From positions 41,564-105,563 of the forward strand of contig JAHFCR010000001.1 in the NCBI GenBank assembly GCA_023249405.1: a DNA stretch of 64,000 bases. Reading direction: 5' to 3'. The position numbers and the translations under genes are program-made. The notes under the pieces were generated by a model, which searched no databases, had not been told where the DNA came from, and saw only the letters and a program-made list of their open reading frames with translations. The stretch is from Peptococcaceae bacterium (GTDB taxonomy: Bacteria; Bacillota; DSM-12270; Thermacetogeniales; Thermacetogeniaceae). The first letter of the stretch is position 1; each line of letters begins with the position of its first letter. This document shows positions 20,185 to 29,395 of the stretch, one piece after another.

Positions 20185-20634
20185 TCAACAGCTGTATTTC
20201 TGCTCCAACTGGCGTATCTTAGCCAGCCTTCCGGCGTGGCGGCCACCGGCAAAGTGCCCTTCCAGCCAGGCCTCAACTATATCGCAGGCAATCTCGGACT
20301 GCAGCACTCGCTCTCCCAGGGTCAGAATATTGGCATCGTTATGCTCCCGGGCGGCCTTAGCGGTGAAAATATCGTGGCACAGGGCAGCCCGGATTCCGGG
20401 CACCTTGTTGGCGGCGATTGCCATTCCGATTCCGGTGCCACAGATCAGGATTCCCTGGTCGTAGTTCCCCCTGGACACTGCCTCTGCCACGGCGCCGGCG
20501 ATGTCCGGGTAGTCCACCGGTTCCGGCGTGTTCGCCCCGAAGTCCGTGAACTCCCTACCGGGATTGCTGAACCGCTTCTTGATGATCTCTTTCAGTCTGA
20601 ATCCGGCATGATCACTGCCGATAGCGATACGCAT
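20185..20634 (-). CDS. rpiB: Ribose-5-phosphate isomerase B
   Basis: A 149-residue RpiB/LacAB-family isomerase interconverting ribose 5-phosphate and ribulose 5-phosphate. IGSDHAGFRLKE, DYPDIAGAVAEAV, GILICGTGIGMAIAANKVPG (active-site cysteine) and RAALCHD are intact. AAGGAG precedes the ATG. Located between ywlE and glyA as in Bacillus (ywlF). Confidence 0.95.
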   Translation of the reverse strand: MRIAIGSDHAGFRLKEIIKKRFSNPGREFTDFGANTPEPVDYPDIAGAVAEAVSRGNYDQGILICGTGIGMAIAANKVPGIRAALCHDIFTAKAAREHNDANILTLGERVLQSEIACDIVEAWLEGHFAGGRHAGRLAKIRQLEQKYSC

Positions 20635-20776
20635 GGGGAATGCTCCTTTTTTCCTGTCAGGCTGGCTAAAAGCAGCAATTGGCTGTAATAACCATTAAAA
20701 AGATTTTTCGTGATCAGGCGACACTTTTCCTCTTTTTTGACAGCAACGCGCCCTGATTATGACTTATAGCTGCCTG

Positions 20777-21301
20777 TCAGCCCGGGCTTGAATCCCGCTG
20801 CAACCGGCGATAGATGTCAATGCAGAGATCCGTGACGGCGCTGGCAAGTTCCATGGCGCACTGGTGATAGATGGGCGCAGGCTGGCCGAAGGGGTCCAGG
20901 ATGTCGTAAAGTCCCGGTTTCTTGATCGCAGGAGCACCGCTGGCCGCTTCAAGCGTCGTCACATATTCCTTCAAGATAAAAACCTTGCCGGCCGCTTCAG
21001 GAAACTTCTCCAGCAATCGCTGCCTTTGGCGCTCTTCCATGGTCAGAATCAGGTGCGCCCATTGTACTATATCAGTAGACAGGCCAACGGTCCTGTGACC
21101 GGACAAGTCGATCCCTTTCTTGGCCATAGCTGCTACGGCTTCCTGGCTGGCTGATCCCCCTGGTGTGGCGTACAACCCGGCAGAGGCCACATCCACCTCG
21201 TCTTGCAACCGGAAGTGGATGAGAAAGCTGCGGCACAATCCTTCTGCCATGGGACTGCGACAGGTGTTGCCAGTGCATACGAACAGCACATGAAACGCCA
21301 C
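20777..21301 (-). CDS. ywlE: Low-molecular-weight protein phosphatase, YwlE-like
   Basis: A 174-residue LMW phosphatase. The P-loop VCTGNTCRSPMAEG holds C9 and R15; the general acid aspartate lies in DILDPFGQP. A threonine, not isoleucine, follows GN in the P-loop, the residue associated with arginine-phosphatase rather than tyrosine-phosphatase activity in YwlE. No McsB arginine kinase is present in the window. GTG start with AGGCGGTGA ahead. Confidence 0.88.
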   Translation of the reverse strand: MAFHVLFVCTGNTCRSPMAEGLCRSFLIHFRLQDEVDVASAGLYATPGGSASQEAVAAMAKKGIDLSGHRTVGLSTDIVQWAHLILTMEERQRQRLLEKFPEAAGKVFILKEYVTTLEAASGAPAIKKPGLYDILDPFGQPAPIYHQCAMELASAVTDLCIDIYRRLQRDSSPG

Positions 21302-21318
21302 GGAATCACCGCCTATTA

Positions 21319-21342
21319 GTCGTTGGCTGTTGGTCGCCGGTC
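21319..21342 (-). repeat. Short dispersed repeat upstream of ywlE
   Basis: Matches 21 of 24 bases of the element at 11344-11367. It sits just upstream of the ywlE ribosome site. Confidence 0.5.
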
Positions 21343-21460
21343 AGAAAATGGATTGAGGCAAAGCAATTCACTCGCTAGCACCGTTTTAGCATAAGCGCTA
21401 TCATCTAAATACAATCCGGCAGACTATTTAACAGCCATCTGGCCGTCTATCCGCTAACCG

Positions 21461-22573
21461 CTAAATGGTCCGGTTGGCAGCCGCCCGGTAGAGGCGGTTC
21501 ATCACAGCCAGGCCCAAACCGGACAGCGGGATCGCTTCCATTAGGATTACCTCTGCACCGGCCTGATCGCAATTCCGCAGGGCTCCGAAGATGTTGCTGG
21601 CAACATCCTCCGGACGGCTGCGCGAACCAACAACTTCCATATGAATAGGCGCCGCCGGTACAGCCCACGCTGCATCGCCACGCATCATCCGCAGATAGAC
21701 CGGAGCAGCCTCCACAGTGGCCAGCAGCGCCACCCTCCGGTCCGGGTGAGCGGTCAGATAATCCCTAACCTTGTCTATCTGATCCCCGGAGTCGCCGGTC
21801 ACCACCAGCGCCTCCGCCCGGGGCGCATAGTGCCGGAACATAGTACCCGGACAGGGAGCGGCACCCCCGTCAAGCTCCGCATCCCCAACGGCAGCCCCTG
21901 GTCTGGCTGTCTCGTGCAGCCGCACCGTCCCCACCACCCGCTCCAAAGCCTCCCTGGTGACGCCTCCGGGCCGCAGCAGCAGCGGACATTCCCCGTTCAG
22001 GGCGAGAATGGTGGACTCCACACCCACCACGGCCGGACCTCCGTCCAGCACCAGATCGATCAGGCTGTCCAGATCGGCCCGGACATGCTCTGCCAGTGTT
22101 GGGCTGGGGCGTCCGGAGGCATTGGCGCTGGGAGCCGCAATCGGTACTCCGCTACGCTCGATCAGGGCCAGCGCCACCGGGTGTGCCGGCATGCGCAAGG
22201 CAACATTGTCAAGCCCGGCGGTGACGATCTCCGGCACTACAGCAGCTCGGGGCAAGATCAGGGTCAGGGGGCCCGGCCAGAAACTGGCGGCCAGGCGCTC
22301 CGCCAGCGGAGTCCAGACTTTTACCAACAGGCGCGCCTGCTCGATCGAGGCCACGTGCAGGATCAGGGGATTGCGCCGCGGACGTCCCTTGGCTGCATAG
22401 ATCCCCTCCACCGCCACCGGGTCCAGGCCATTGGCTCCCAGGCCGTACACTGTCTCGGTAGGAAAGGCCACCGTGCCACCATTCCTGATTACTGCAGCCG
22501 CCTCCGAGATCGCCTCCGGCTCCGGATAATCCAGGTCAACTTCGATATATCTTGTTTTTTTACATATATTCAT
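21461..22573 (-). CDS. ywlC: L-threonylcarbamoyladenylate synthase (Sua5/YwlC type)
   Basis: A 370-residue two-domain protein. The N-terminal YrdC domain (GGTVAFPTETVYGLGANG, KGRPRRNPLILHV, PSANASGRPSPT) makes threonylcarbamoyl-AMP for the t6A37 modification of ANN-reading tRNAs. The C-terminal Sua5 domain follows PGTMFRHYAPRAE. The ATG at 22573 has GGCGGTGA ahead; an upstream in-frame start is less likely. It is followed by ywlE, as in Bacillus. Confidence 0.94.
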   Translation of the reverse strand: MNICKKTRYIEVDLDYPEPEAISEAAAVIRNGGTVAFPTETVYGLGANGLDPVAVEGIYAAKGRPRRNPLILHVASIEQARLLVKVWTPLAERLAASFWPGPLTLILPRAAVVPEIVTAGLDNVALRMPAHPVALALIERSGVPIAAPSANASGRPSPTLAEHVRADLDSLIDLVLDGGPAVVGVESTILALNGECPLLLRPGGVTREALERVVGTVRLHETARPGAAVGDAELDGGAAPCPGTMFRHYAPRAEALVVTGDSGDQIDKVRDYLTAHPDRRVALLATVEAAPVYLRMMRGDAAWAVPAAPIHMEVVGSRSRPEDVASNIFGALRNCDQAGAEVILMEAIPLSGLGLAVMNRLYRAAANRTI

Positions 22574-22888
22574 ACAATCACCGCCCCGACCCATCCTGAA
22601 CCGACCAGACCACCAACGCCCCACCCTCACAAAACTGGTAACGGCACTCCTGCTCAATGCTTATCTTCAATCCATTAGCATACACCGAACTACCGAAATT
22701 ACCAAGTCAATGTTAGTCTGAAAACCACCGCCAGCGCTCCCGCTTCTTTAAAAAATTTGGCTTGCTCCAAGCTGCAAGCGAAGGTGCACCGCAACGTCGC
22801 GCTTGCACGATTAGAAATGCAACAGTAGCACATCTTAAGATCACCTAAGGCATATAGAGCTTTAGTGTGCACTTTTTCAACATCCAGG
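22574..22888. other. Intergenic region upstream of ywlC, no supported gene
   Basis: A 76-codon minus-strand frame at 22699-22929 runs across the nhaD-like gene's terminator and has no family resemblance. Otherwise only the presumed leader of ywlC is here. Confidence 0.45.
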
Positions 22889-22916
22889 TAAAATAAAAAA
22901 ACGGGTTGATCACCCG
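22889..22916 (-). terminator. Rho-independent terminator after the NhaD/ArsB-like gene
   Basis: Minus strand: CGGGT-GATCA-ACCCG stem, then TTTTTTTATTTT. About 200 bases beyond the transporter stop. Confidence 0.85.
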
Positions 22917-23014
22917 CCAGCATCAACAACTTGCCTTAACCGAATAAATCTAGAATGTAGAACACCGTCGCTCTTACCTGCATCTGTTCAGAGGAATATC
23001 TCCTCCCAGGGGCC

Positions 23015-23055
23015 GTTACCACCCGGCCCTCACGCCGGTAGTCCCTGATCACCCG
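23015..23055 (-). pseudogene. Remnant duplicate of the prmC 3' end
   Basis: This 41-base stretch matches 24423-24463, the last part of prmC, at about 37 positions. On the minus strand it encodes ARVIRDYRREGRVVTA within an open frame of some 57 codons (down to 22938), against RVIRDYRGEERVVTA in PrmC. The rest of that frame resembles nothing known. The two copies flank the NhaD/ArsB-like gene, as if a duplication accompanied its insertion. Confidence 0.5.
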
Positions 23056-23120
23056 TGCCTTATTCAGCCAGACTGCTTCTCCGGTTGCCCGGCAATACCC
23101 TGTTCAATAAATATCATTAA

Positions 23121-24398
23121 TCAGCGCAGCCAACCAAAGTAGAGATAGGCGTGAGAGATTAAAATCGAGAGCAGCATCAGGGGAAAGGCCACCCTGGTAT
23201 ACTCCGTAAAAGTAAAGGGATAGCCATTGCGTTCAGCGATACCGGCCGCGGTGATGTTGGCAGAGGCGCCAATGAGTGTTCCGTTGCCCCCCAGGCATGC
23301 CCCCAGGGCCAGAGCCCACCACAGTGGCTGCAGCGGCATTCCGGTCATAGTTCCCACGTCCTTGATCAGCGGAATCATCGCCGCCGTGAAGGGGATGTTG
23401 TCCAGGAACGATGAGGCCAGCGCCGAAAACCAAAGGATGGTAGCTGTCGCCAGCACCGGGCTGTTGCCGGTAATCCGCAGCGTGGTTCCGGCCAGAGCGG
23501 CGATCGCTCCCACCCGTTCCAGGGCGCCAACCATGACAAACAGTCCCAAGAAAAACAGGATGGTCGGCCATTCCACCGAAAGCAGCGCTTCCTCAGGATC
23601 GGTATGGGTCACCACCAGCAGCAGCGCCGCCCCGCCCAGGGCAATGGTGGCCGCCTCCAGATGCAGTACCCGCTGCAGCAAAAAAGCGAGCACGATCAGT
23701 CCAAGCACCATCAAGCTCTGTCGCAGCAGCCGCCAGTTCTCGATCTGCTCCTCCGGCGCCAGTTTCATCGCTTTCAGCCGTTGCTCCCGGTTGACTCGCA
23801 TCCTGCGCCCCCAGAGCAGCCAGAAATAGAGGACGGCAACCAGGATGATCGCCAGGATGACGGGGCCGAGGTTTTGCAAGAAGTTCATAAAAGTTAGCCC
23901 GGCGGCGCTCCCGATCATGATATTTGGAGGATCACCGATCAGAGTTGCAGCGCCACCGATATTGGAGGCGATGATCTCCGAGAACAGAAAGGGGTACGGG
24001 GGAAGTTCCAGATCTTCGGCCACAGAGATGGTGATCGGCACCAACAGGAGTATGGTGGTAACGTTGTCCAGCAAAGCGGACACCAGCGCCGTCGTCATAG
24101 AAAGCAGCAGCAGGAGCATAAAAGGTTCGCCCCTGGCAATTCGTACCGCCCAGGCGGCGAGGTATTCGAATAGTCCGCTGCGACTGGTAATGCCCACCAC
24201 CAGCATCATGCCCAATAACAGGCCGAGGGTGTTGAAATCGATATGCGCCACCGCTTCCTGCTGGCCGAATATCCCCAGCACTATCAGCAGGAGCGCCCCG
24301 CACAAGGCCGCTAGGGCACGGTGGATCTTCTCTGAGATAATCAGGCCATAGGCAGCCAAAAAAATGACTATCACTGCAATTACCTGCAATTGTCCCAT
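23121..24398 (-). CDS. ArsB/NhaD-family ion transporter
   Basis: A 425-residue membrane protein with about 11 hydrophobic segments, belonging to the ion-transporter superfamily of ArsB, NhaD and CitMHS. Family features include SALLDNVTTILLLVP, SNIGGAATLIGDPPN and, in the second half, SSFLDNIPFTAAMIPL and GACLGGNGTLIGASAN. These can be Na+/H+ antiporters, arsenite exporters or citrate carriers; the sequence does not decide, and no ars genes are adjacent. The ATG overlaps the prmC stop (TGATG), so translation is probably coupled. Its placement between prmC and ywlC departs from the usual order. Confidence 0.82.
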   Translation of the reverse strand: MGQLQVIAVIVIFLAAYGLIISEKIHRALAALCGALLLIVLGIFGQQEAVAHIDFNTLGLLLGMMLVVGITSRSGLFEYLAAWAVRIARGEPFMLLLLLSMTTALVSALLDNVTTILLLVPITISVAEDLELPPYPFLFSEIIASNIGGAATLIGDPPNIMIGSAAGLTFMNFLQNLGPVILAIILVAVLYFWLLWGRRMRVNREQRLKAMKLAPEEQIENWRLLRQSLMVLGLIVLAFLLQRVLHLEAATIALGGAALLLVVTHTDPEEALLSVEWPTILFFLGLFVMVGALERVGAIAALAGTTLRITGNSPVLATATILWFSALASSFLDNIPFTAAMIPLIKDVGTMTGMPLQPLWWALALGACLGGNGTLIGASANITAAGIAERNGYPFTFTEYTRVAFPLMLLSILISHAYLYFGWLR

Positions 24399-25276
24399 CA
24401 ACTCCCGGCCCCTCGCATCGCGGTTACCACCCGCTCCTCACCCCGGTAATCCCTGATCACCCGTATCCTCTGCCAGTTAAACTGCCACAACAGCCCGGCC
24501 AATACTCCAGTCTGTCCGGGACCGATCTCACAGGCCAGCAGACCCCCCGGCGCCAGCCAGGATGCAGCCTGGGGCAGCAGGCGCCGGTACAGATCGAGGC
24601 CGTCGGGGCCCCCATCCAGGGCCAGCTGTGGTTCCCGCTGCACCTCCGGCGGGAGTTGCTCCAGGGCATCCGTGGGAATGTAGGGTAAATTGGCCACTAC
24701 CGCAGCCCCGGTTCCCTCGCTCCCCAGTAAAGGAGTCAGCAGATCACCGGCAAAAAAGGTGATCCGATCAGCCAGCCCGTGGCGGTTGGCGTTGACGGCC
24801 GCCACATCCAGGGCTGCCTCCGAGATATCGGTGGCCATTACCTGGACCGCCAAGTGGTAGCGGGCGAGACTGACGGCGACGGCGCCGGAACCGCTGCCCA
24901 CATCTGCTACCAGCGGCTGATCAAAAACGGCGCCATCATCCTCCCGCGACGCCAGCCAGCGGAGTACCTCCTCCACCAGCAGTTCCGTCTCCGGACGAGG
25001 GATCAGCACCGCCGGGGTCACTGTAAACATAAGGGACATGAACTCCCTGCCCCCAGTAAGATAGGCGACAGGCACATGCTCGATCCGTTGCCGGACCAGG
25101 TCCAGAAACTGCCGGGTTACCGCCTCCGGCGCCTCACGCTCCGGATGGATCAATAGATCCTGACGGGAGAGCCTCCAGGCATGAGCCATCAGCACCTCCG
25201 CCTCCAGCCGGGGTTGATCAAAACCGGCCTGACGCAAGGAAAGCGTCGCCCAACGCAGCAGTTCCCCGCCATTCAT
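24398..25276 (-). CDS. prmC: Release-factor glutamine methyltransferase PrmC
   Basis: A 292-residue SAM-dependent enzyme that methylates the GGQ glutamine of release factors. SAM motif VADVGSGSGAVAVSLA; N-terminal helical bundle; PRPETELLVEEVL upstream. The catalytic motif reads NLPYIP instead of the commoner NPPY, a known variation in some bacteria. The ATG directly follows the stop of prfA, its substrate, with no spacer. Its last 40 bases have a near copy at 23015-23055. Confidence 0.94.
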   Translation of the reverse strand: MNGGELLRWATLSLRQAGFDQPRLEAEVLMAHAWRLSRQDLLIHPEREAPEAVTRQFLDLVRQRIEHVPVAYLTGGREFMSLMFTVTPAVLIPRPETELLVEEVLRWLASREDDGAVFDQPLVADVGSGSGAVAVSLARYHLAVQVMATDISEAALDVAAVNANRHGLADRITFFAGDLLTPLLGSEGTGAAVVANLPYIPTDALEQLPPEVQREPQLALDGGPDGLDLYRRLLPQAASWLAPGGLLACEIGPGQTGVLAGLLWQFNWQRIRVIRDYRGEERVVTAMRGAGS

Positions 25277-26371
25277 CTAATCGGCTGCAGCAGCGCTGGC
25301 CGGGGCATCCTCACTGCTGAGTTGCTCAGCCCGTTCTGCGGCGATCAGCGCATCAACGGTCTCATCAAGATCACCCTCAAGAATAGCCGGGAGCCGGTAG
25401 AGGGTTAGGCCGATCCGGTGATCCGTCATCCGGCCCTGAGGAAAGTTGTAGGTTCTGATCCGCTCGCTACGGTCGCCGCTCCCCACCATGGACTTGCGAA
25501 TCGAGGAGATCTCCCCGTGCTGCTCCAGTTGAGCGCGGTCCATCAGCCTCGCCCGGAGCACCCGCAACGCCTTGTCCTTGTTCTTATGCTGTGACTTCTC
25601 GTCCTGGCAGGAGACGACCATGCCGGTGGGAAGATGGGTGATGCGAACAGCGGATTGGGTGGTGTTCACCGACTGGCCACCCGGACCGCTGGAGCAGAAG
25701 ATATCGATCCGGATCTCCTGAGGGTCGATCTGCACGTCTACATCCTCCGCCTCAGGCAGCACAGCCACCGTCGCTGCAGAGGTATGAATACGGCCGCCGG
25801 ATTCGGTAACCGGGATCCGTTGTACCCGGTGCACCCCGCTCTCATATTTCAGCTTGCTGTAGACGGCGTTGCCGTTCACCTGAAAAATGATCTCCTTGTA
25901 ACCTCCCATATCGGTGGGATGGGAACTCAGCACCTCGGTCTTCCACCCCTGGCGCTCTGCATAGCGGCCGTACATCCGGAACAGGTCGCCGGCAAACAGA
26001 GCGGCCTCTTCGCCGCCGGTGCCGCCACGGACCTCCACGATCACATTCTTATCGTCACGGGGATCCTTGGGAAGCAGCATGATCTTCAGGTTTTCCTCCA
26101 GCTGCTGCCGCCTCTCCTGTAGTTCCGCCAACTCGGTCTCCGCCATCAGGCGCAGATCGTCGTCAAGTTTTTCGCACAGCATTTCCTTGGTGTTTTTGGC
26201 CTCGGCCTCAGCTCGCTTGTACTCCCGAAAGCTGTTGACCAGATCGGTAAGATCTGCATGATTCTTAGCGATCTTACGCCATTCATCAAGATTGCCCAAT
26301 GTCGCCGGGTCGCTGAGCTTCTGCTCCAGCTCCTGGTAACGGGCTTCGATCGCTTCAAGTTTTTCTAACAT
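25277..26371 (-). CDS. prfA: Peptide chain release factor 1
   Basis: A 364-residue RF1. The codon-recognition tripeptide is PVT in [14 protein letters not shown] (RF2 would have SPF), so it reads UAA and UAG. The GGQ motif is in [18 protein letters not shown]. Start [12 protein letters not shown] is chosen because AGGTAGG is eight bases ahead; an ATG two codons earlier is too close. prmC follows immediately. Confidence 0.97.
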   Translation of the reverse strand: MLEKLEAIEARYQELEQKLSDPATLGNLDEWRKIAKNHADLTDLVNSFREYKRAEAEAKNTKEMLCEKLDDDLRLMAETELAELQERRQQLEENLKIMLLPKDPRDDKNVIVEVRGGTGGEEAALFAGDLFRMYGRYAERQGWKTEVLSSHPTDMGGYKEIIFQVNGNAVYSKLKYESGVHRVQRIPVTESGGRIHTSAATVAVLPEAEDVDVQIDPQEIRIDIFCSSGPGGQSVNTTQSAVRITHLPTGMVVSCQDEKSQHKNKDKALRVLRARLMDRAQLEQHGEISSIRKSMVGSGDRSERIRTYNFPQGRMTDHRIGLTLYRLPAILEGDLDETVDALIAAERAEQLSSEDAPASAAAAD

Positions 26372-26507
26372 AAGCATAGCCTACCTGGTACTGCTCATAG
26401 CCAGGAGGGCGCCTCCCCTCTAACATTACTATAATTATTAATATTATGCTCAACAAGGGAATGCCGCAAATGTGGTCTGGCTGCCATCGGTGGAATCGTT
26501 GCGGCCG

Positions 26508-27386
26508 CTAGGTGTGGGAATAGACACTGCGAAAGGCTGAGATCGCCACTTCCAGCATGCCCGAATCCGGCTCACCGGTGGTCAAGTTCTGCAGCCAGAG
26601 ACCCGGAGCGATCAGGAAGGAGCATACGCTGTTCCGGTGCAGTCGTGTATAGCGAATGAATTCGTAGCCCAAGCCGGCGATCACCGGCAGCAATACCAGC
26701 CGAGAGCCGAACCTATACCACCAGGGGCCATTGCCCACTATGGCAAAGATAACGATGCTGATCACCAGCACCACCAGCAGAAAAGATGTGCCACAGCTCG
26801 GGTGCATCCGGGAGCGTTTGGCCGCCTCTGCTACAGTCAGGTCTGCCCCATCCTCGAAGGTGTTGATCACCTTGTGCTCGGCCCCATGGTACTGGAACAC
26901 CCGCCTGATGTCTTGAAAGCAGCGGATTGCCAACAGATAGCCCAGAAAGAGTCCCAGCCGGGTGACTCCTTCGACTGCGTTCTGGCCCCAGACCCCCAAC
27001 CACACCCGGGTGATGTGCCCAAGCCAGGTGGGGAGCAGGATGAACAGGGCAATGCCGAACAGGAAGGCGATGGCCACGGCCAGGAAGATGTCCATACCGC
27101 TCAGCCCTTCCTCTTCCTCGCCCATCGCCAGGGCAGCCGACAGGTTCAGCGCCCGGACACCGATTACCATGGACTCGAAGAGGACTACAGTGCCCCGCAC
27201 CAGCGGCCATTTCAAAAATTTCAGCCAGGGCTTGGAATCGGCCCAGGACGTGTACCGCTCCTCGCTGACGACGATCTCGTCGCCGGAGCGTACGGCTATT
27301 GCCACCGACTCGGGGCCACGCATCATCACACCCTCGATCACCGCCTGGCCACCGTATTGAAAGCCGCCTGCCGGTCGTTCTGGCAA
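26508..27386 (-). CDS. DUF1385 membrane protein
   Basis: A 292-residue conserved membrane protein with the DUF1385 hallmarks GGQAVIEGVMMRGP at the N-terminus, the metal-ligand-like YHGAEHKVINTFE, and RMHPSCGTSFL, with four or five membrane segments. Function unknown; in Firmicutes the gene is often next to rpmE and prfA, as here. TTG start with a GGGGGG site seven bases ahead. Confidence 0.88.
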   Translation of the reverse strand: MPERPAGGFQYGGQAVIEGVMMRGPESVAIAVRSGDEIVVSEERYTSWADSKPWLKFLKWPLVRGTVVLFESMVIGVRALNLSAALAMGEEEEGLSGMDIFLAVAIAFLFGIALFILLPTWLGHITRVWLGVWGQNAVEGVTRLGLFLGYLLAIRCFQDIRRVFQYHGAEHKVINTFEDGADLTVAEAAKRSRMHPSCGTSFLLVVLVISIVIFAIVGNGPWWYRFGSRLVLLPVIAGLGYEFIRYTRLHRNSVCSFLIAPGLWLQNLTTGEPDSGMLEVAISAFRSVYSHT

Positions 27387-27438
27387 TCCCTCACCCCCCG
27401 AAGGCGCGAAAAAAGAGCAAGCCTATTGCCTGCCCTCC

Positions 27439-27639
27439 CTAGCGCCCGTACTTTTTACGGAATCGCTCTACCCGGCCGCCCTTATCTACCAAACGCGAGC
27501 GTGTCCCGGTATAGAACGGATGGCACTGGGAGCAGACCTCGGTTCTCATGGCGGACTTGGTGGAACCCAACTCGATCTTATTACCGCAGGCGCAGGTAAT
27601 GACTGCAGGACCGTACTGTGGATGAATGCCCTCTTTCAT
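27439..27639 (-). CDS. rpmE: 50S ribosomal protein L31 (zinc-binding form)
   Basis: A 66-residue L31 with the zinc ligands C16, C18, C36 and C39 (CxC and CxxC), so it is the C+ paralog used when zinc is sufficient. [12 protein letters not shown] and [25 protein letters not shown] are typical. Ribosome site GGAGGTGAT is ideal. Confidence 0.97.
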   Translation of the reverse strand: MKEGIHPQYGPAVITCACGNKIELGSTKSAMRTEVCSQCHPFYTGTRSRLVDKGGRVERFRKKYGR

Positions 27640-27868
27640 TTATATCACCTCCACAAATCAGCAGGGCTGATTAACGTGAATTATTATAGCACACGCGTAA
27701 ATCCTTGGCAAACCGTTCTTTCTGCGTTATTTTTGGATCTTTGATGGCGCTTTTCACGTACTGCCGCGCCAACAGTAACAATTTCACTGCCAATAACATA
27801 TTGTGATCTAGGATTGGACGGAGAATCTTTGCAGTCATGCTGCAAATATTAAAAAGGAGGCTTTCGAA

Positions 27869-27982
27869 ATGGCAGAGGCACAAGGAGTAGAAGCAAGAGG
27901 CGGCGCCGTGTTTTGGGGTGGCTGGTGGTGGTGGATTTTCATCATCATATTTATCGTGCTCATCTTTTCTTGCTGGTGCTAG
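27869..27982 (+). CDS. Small tryptophan-rich single-pass membrane peptide
   Basis: A 37-residue open frame: a short polar head (MAEAQGVEARGGAVF), a run of tryptophans (GGWWWW) and a hydrophobic helix ending SCWC. AAGGAGG lies eight bases before the ATG, and a strong terminator begins 20 bases after the stop, so it forms a compact single-gene unit. It recalls the small glycine/hydrophobic YjcZ-like peptides of sporeformers, but this is resemblance of form only. Strand is opposite to its neighbours. Confidence 0.65.
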   Translation: MAEAQGVEARGGAVFWGGWWWWIFIIIFIVLIFSCWC

Positions 27983-28002
27983 TCTTACGTTACGACCGGC
28001 TG

Positions 28003-28035
28003 AGCCACCCCGCAACGGGGTGGCTGCTCACTTTT
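28003..28035 (+). terminator. Rho-independent terminator after the small membrane peptide
   Basis: Ten-base perfect stem AGCCACCCCG / CGGGGTGGCT with CAA loop, then GCTCACTTTTT. Confidence 0.9.
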
Positions 28036-28209
28036 TAGCAACAGTGATGCCTTAAATGAGCGGATACCCGTCCGAGACTTCCGATAGATTGCTTTTTCCG
28101 GGCCACACCGCTCTTAACTCCAGTCACATTTTCGGTGTTGCAAACATATTTTGTTAGAGGAATTTGTACTGGCAGATGCCAGTTTCAAGAGAGATAGGAG
28201 GGAATGTGC

Positions 28210-28551
28210 GTGCCGGATATACTGATTAACGACCACGCCTTTCAGGTCTTGAAAAGCTTTCGGCCTTTCCTGGGCAACCGCGGCAACGAATTCGTAACTG
28301 CCCTGGAAAGCATGCAGGAACTCTTGATGAGCGAGCCGGCCCAGAAAACTGCTCAAAGTTTTCGATTTTTCGGTTTTGGAGATAAATTCAAATCTCTGGA
28401 AGTGGTAAGTGAGGCCGAGCCTAACCCGTTCAACCTGTTTCTGATCCTGATCTTGCTGCTGCTGGCCGATCTCCCGGGCACCATCGGCAGCCCGCAGGCC
28501 AACGTCTATACCCGGGCAGAGGAGCCGGTAATCCCGGTGCAATTCGTGTAG
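28210..28551 (+). CDS. Hypothetical protein with C-terminal membrane segment
   Basis: A 113-residue protein I do not recognise. The first 60 residues are helical and amphipathic (HAFQVLKSFRPFLGNRGNEFV, NEFVTALESMQELLM), followed by a hydrophobic stretch FLILILLLLADL and a polar tail. The GTG at 28210 is preferred because AGGAGGG at about 28196-28202 is too near the ATG at 28204. A long minus-strand frame covers the same DNA but has no ribosome site. It ends before a hairpin shared with the convergent M23 gene. Confidence 0.6.
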   Translation: MPDILINDHAFQVLKSFRPFLGNRGNEFVTALESMQELLMSEPAQKTAQSFRFFGFGDKFKSLEVVSEAEPNPFNLFLILILLLLADLPGTIGSPQANVYTRAEEPVIPVQFV

Positions 28552-28580
28552 CAGGAGCGTTAGACTCTGGGGCTTGCATT

Positions 28581-28612
28581 ATAAGGGGCTTCCCGGTCGT
28601 GAAGCCCCTTAT
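28581..28612. terminator. Hairpin between convergent genes
   Basis: Twelve-base perfect stem ATAAGGGGCTTC / GAAGCCCCTTAT, eight-base loop. No clear T tract on either side, but the position between convergent genes suits a bidirectional terminator. Confidence 0.65.
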
Positions 28613-28645
28613 CGCTCGTTCATAGACCCAGGCAATCTCGAATTG

Positions 28646-29395
28646 TCAGTTCCCCAGATACGGCAGGGGGTTGACCGCCTGATTGCTATGACGCAGTTCA
28701 AAGTGCAGGTGAGGACCCGTGGCATTTCCGGTAGCGCCGACATGGGCAATGACCTGCCCCTTATCCACCATGCTTCCGGCCCTGGCCACGAAGTCGTGAA
28801 CGTGGGCGTAGAGGGTCCTAAAACCGCTACCGTGGTCGATAACCACAGTATACCCATAGACCGGCAACCACCCGCTGGAGACCACCAGACCCCGTTGGGC
28901 CGCTCTGATCGGCATACCGGTATTACCGGCAATATCCAGGCCATGGTGAAACTCCCCGTTCTCCTGAGGCCCGAATTCCTGAGTCAGTTCGCCCAGCAAC
29001 GGCCAGGATAAATTGCTGTTCCAGCCCCGGGCAACTGCATAGACTGCCGCAGGCTGTTGGCCGGCTCCTGCCGCCTGAGCCTGCCCGCCCGGGATGATCA
29101 GCACCCGTCCCACGCTGAGGCGGGCGGGATCGCTGATCCTGTTGATAGACATCAGCCGGGCCAACTCCACATGGTAGTATCTGGCCAGAGACCACAGGGT
29201 CTCGCCCGGGGCCACCTGATGGGTCGCCTCCGCCCCGGATGGTTGCCTGACAGGCTCCGGAATCTGTGGGCCGGCCTGGCTCCATAAAGACACAAAGCTG
29301 TCTTCAGCGAAATAAGCATACGCCTGGGAAACCGGGAAGATCACCATCCAGGCCAAAAAAAACAGGGTAACACCCAGCATCTTGGTTATCTTCAT
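28646..29395 (-). CDS. Secreted LysM / M23-family peptidoglycan endopeptidase-like protein
   Basis: A 249-residue protein: signal peptide (about 1-27), a LysM wall-binding domain (HQVAPGETLWSLARYYHVEL, about 59-102), then an M23 domain with the zinc ligands in FHHGLDIAG and GPHLHFEL. All three zinc-binding residues are present, so an active Gly/D-Ala endopeptidase is plausible. LysM-M23 proteins of Clostridia act in growth or spore coats; which applies is unknown. GAGGTGG before the ATG. Confidence 0.9.
   Translation of the reverse strand: MKITKMLGVTLFFLAWMVIFPVSQAYAYFAEDSFVSLWSQAGPQIPEPVRQPSGAEATHQVAPGETLWSLARYYHVELARLMSINRISDPARLSVGRVLIIPGGQAQAAGAGQQPAAVYAVARGWNSNLSWPLLGELTQEFGPQENGEFHHGLDIAGNTGMPIRAAQRGLVVSSGWLPVYGYTVVIDHGSGFRTLYAHVHDFVARAGSMVDKGQVIAHVGATGNATGPHLHFELRHSNQAVNPLPYLGN

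Noticed and set aside
22699-22929. 76-codon minus-strand frame after the NhaD-like gene
   Set aside because: It spans a strong intrinsic terminator, has no ribosome site with good spacing and shows no recognisable motif.
27671-28015. 114-codon minus-strand frame across the small peptide unit
   Set aside because: It is antisense to a compact gene-terminator unit and is read through the terminator hairpin.
28114-28542. 142-codon minus-strand frame opposite the hypothetical gene at 28210
   Set aside because: It is Q-rich antisense sequence with no ribosome site; the plus-strand frame has a good one.
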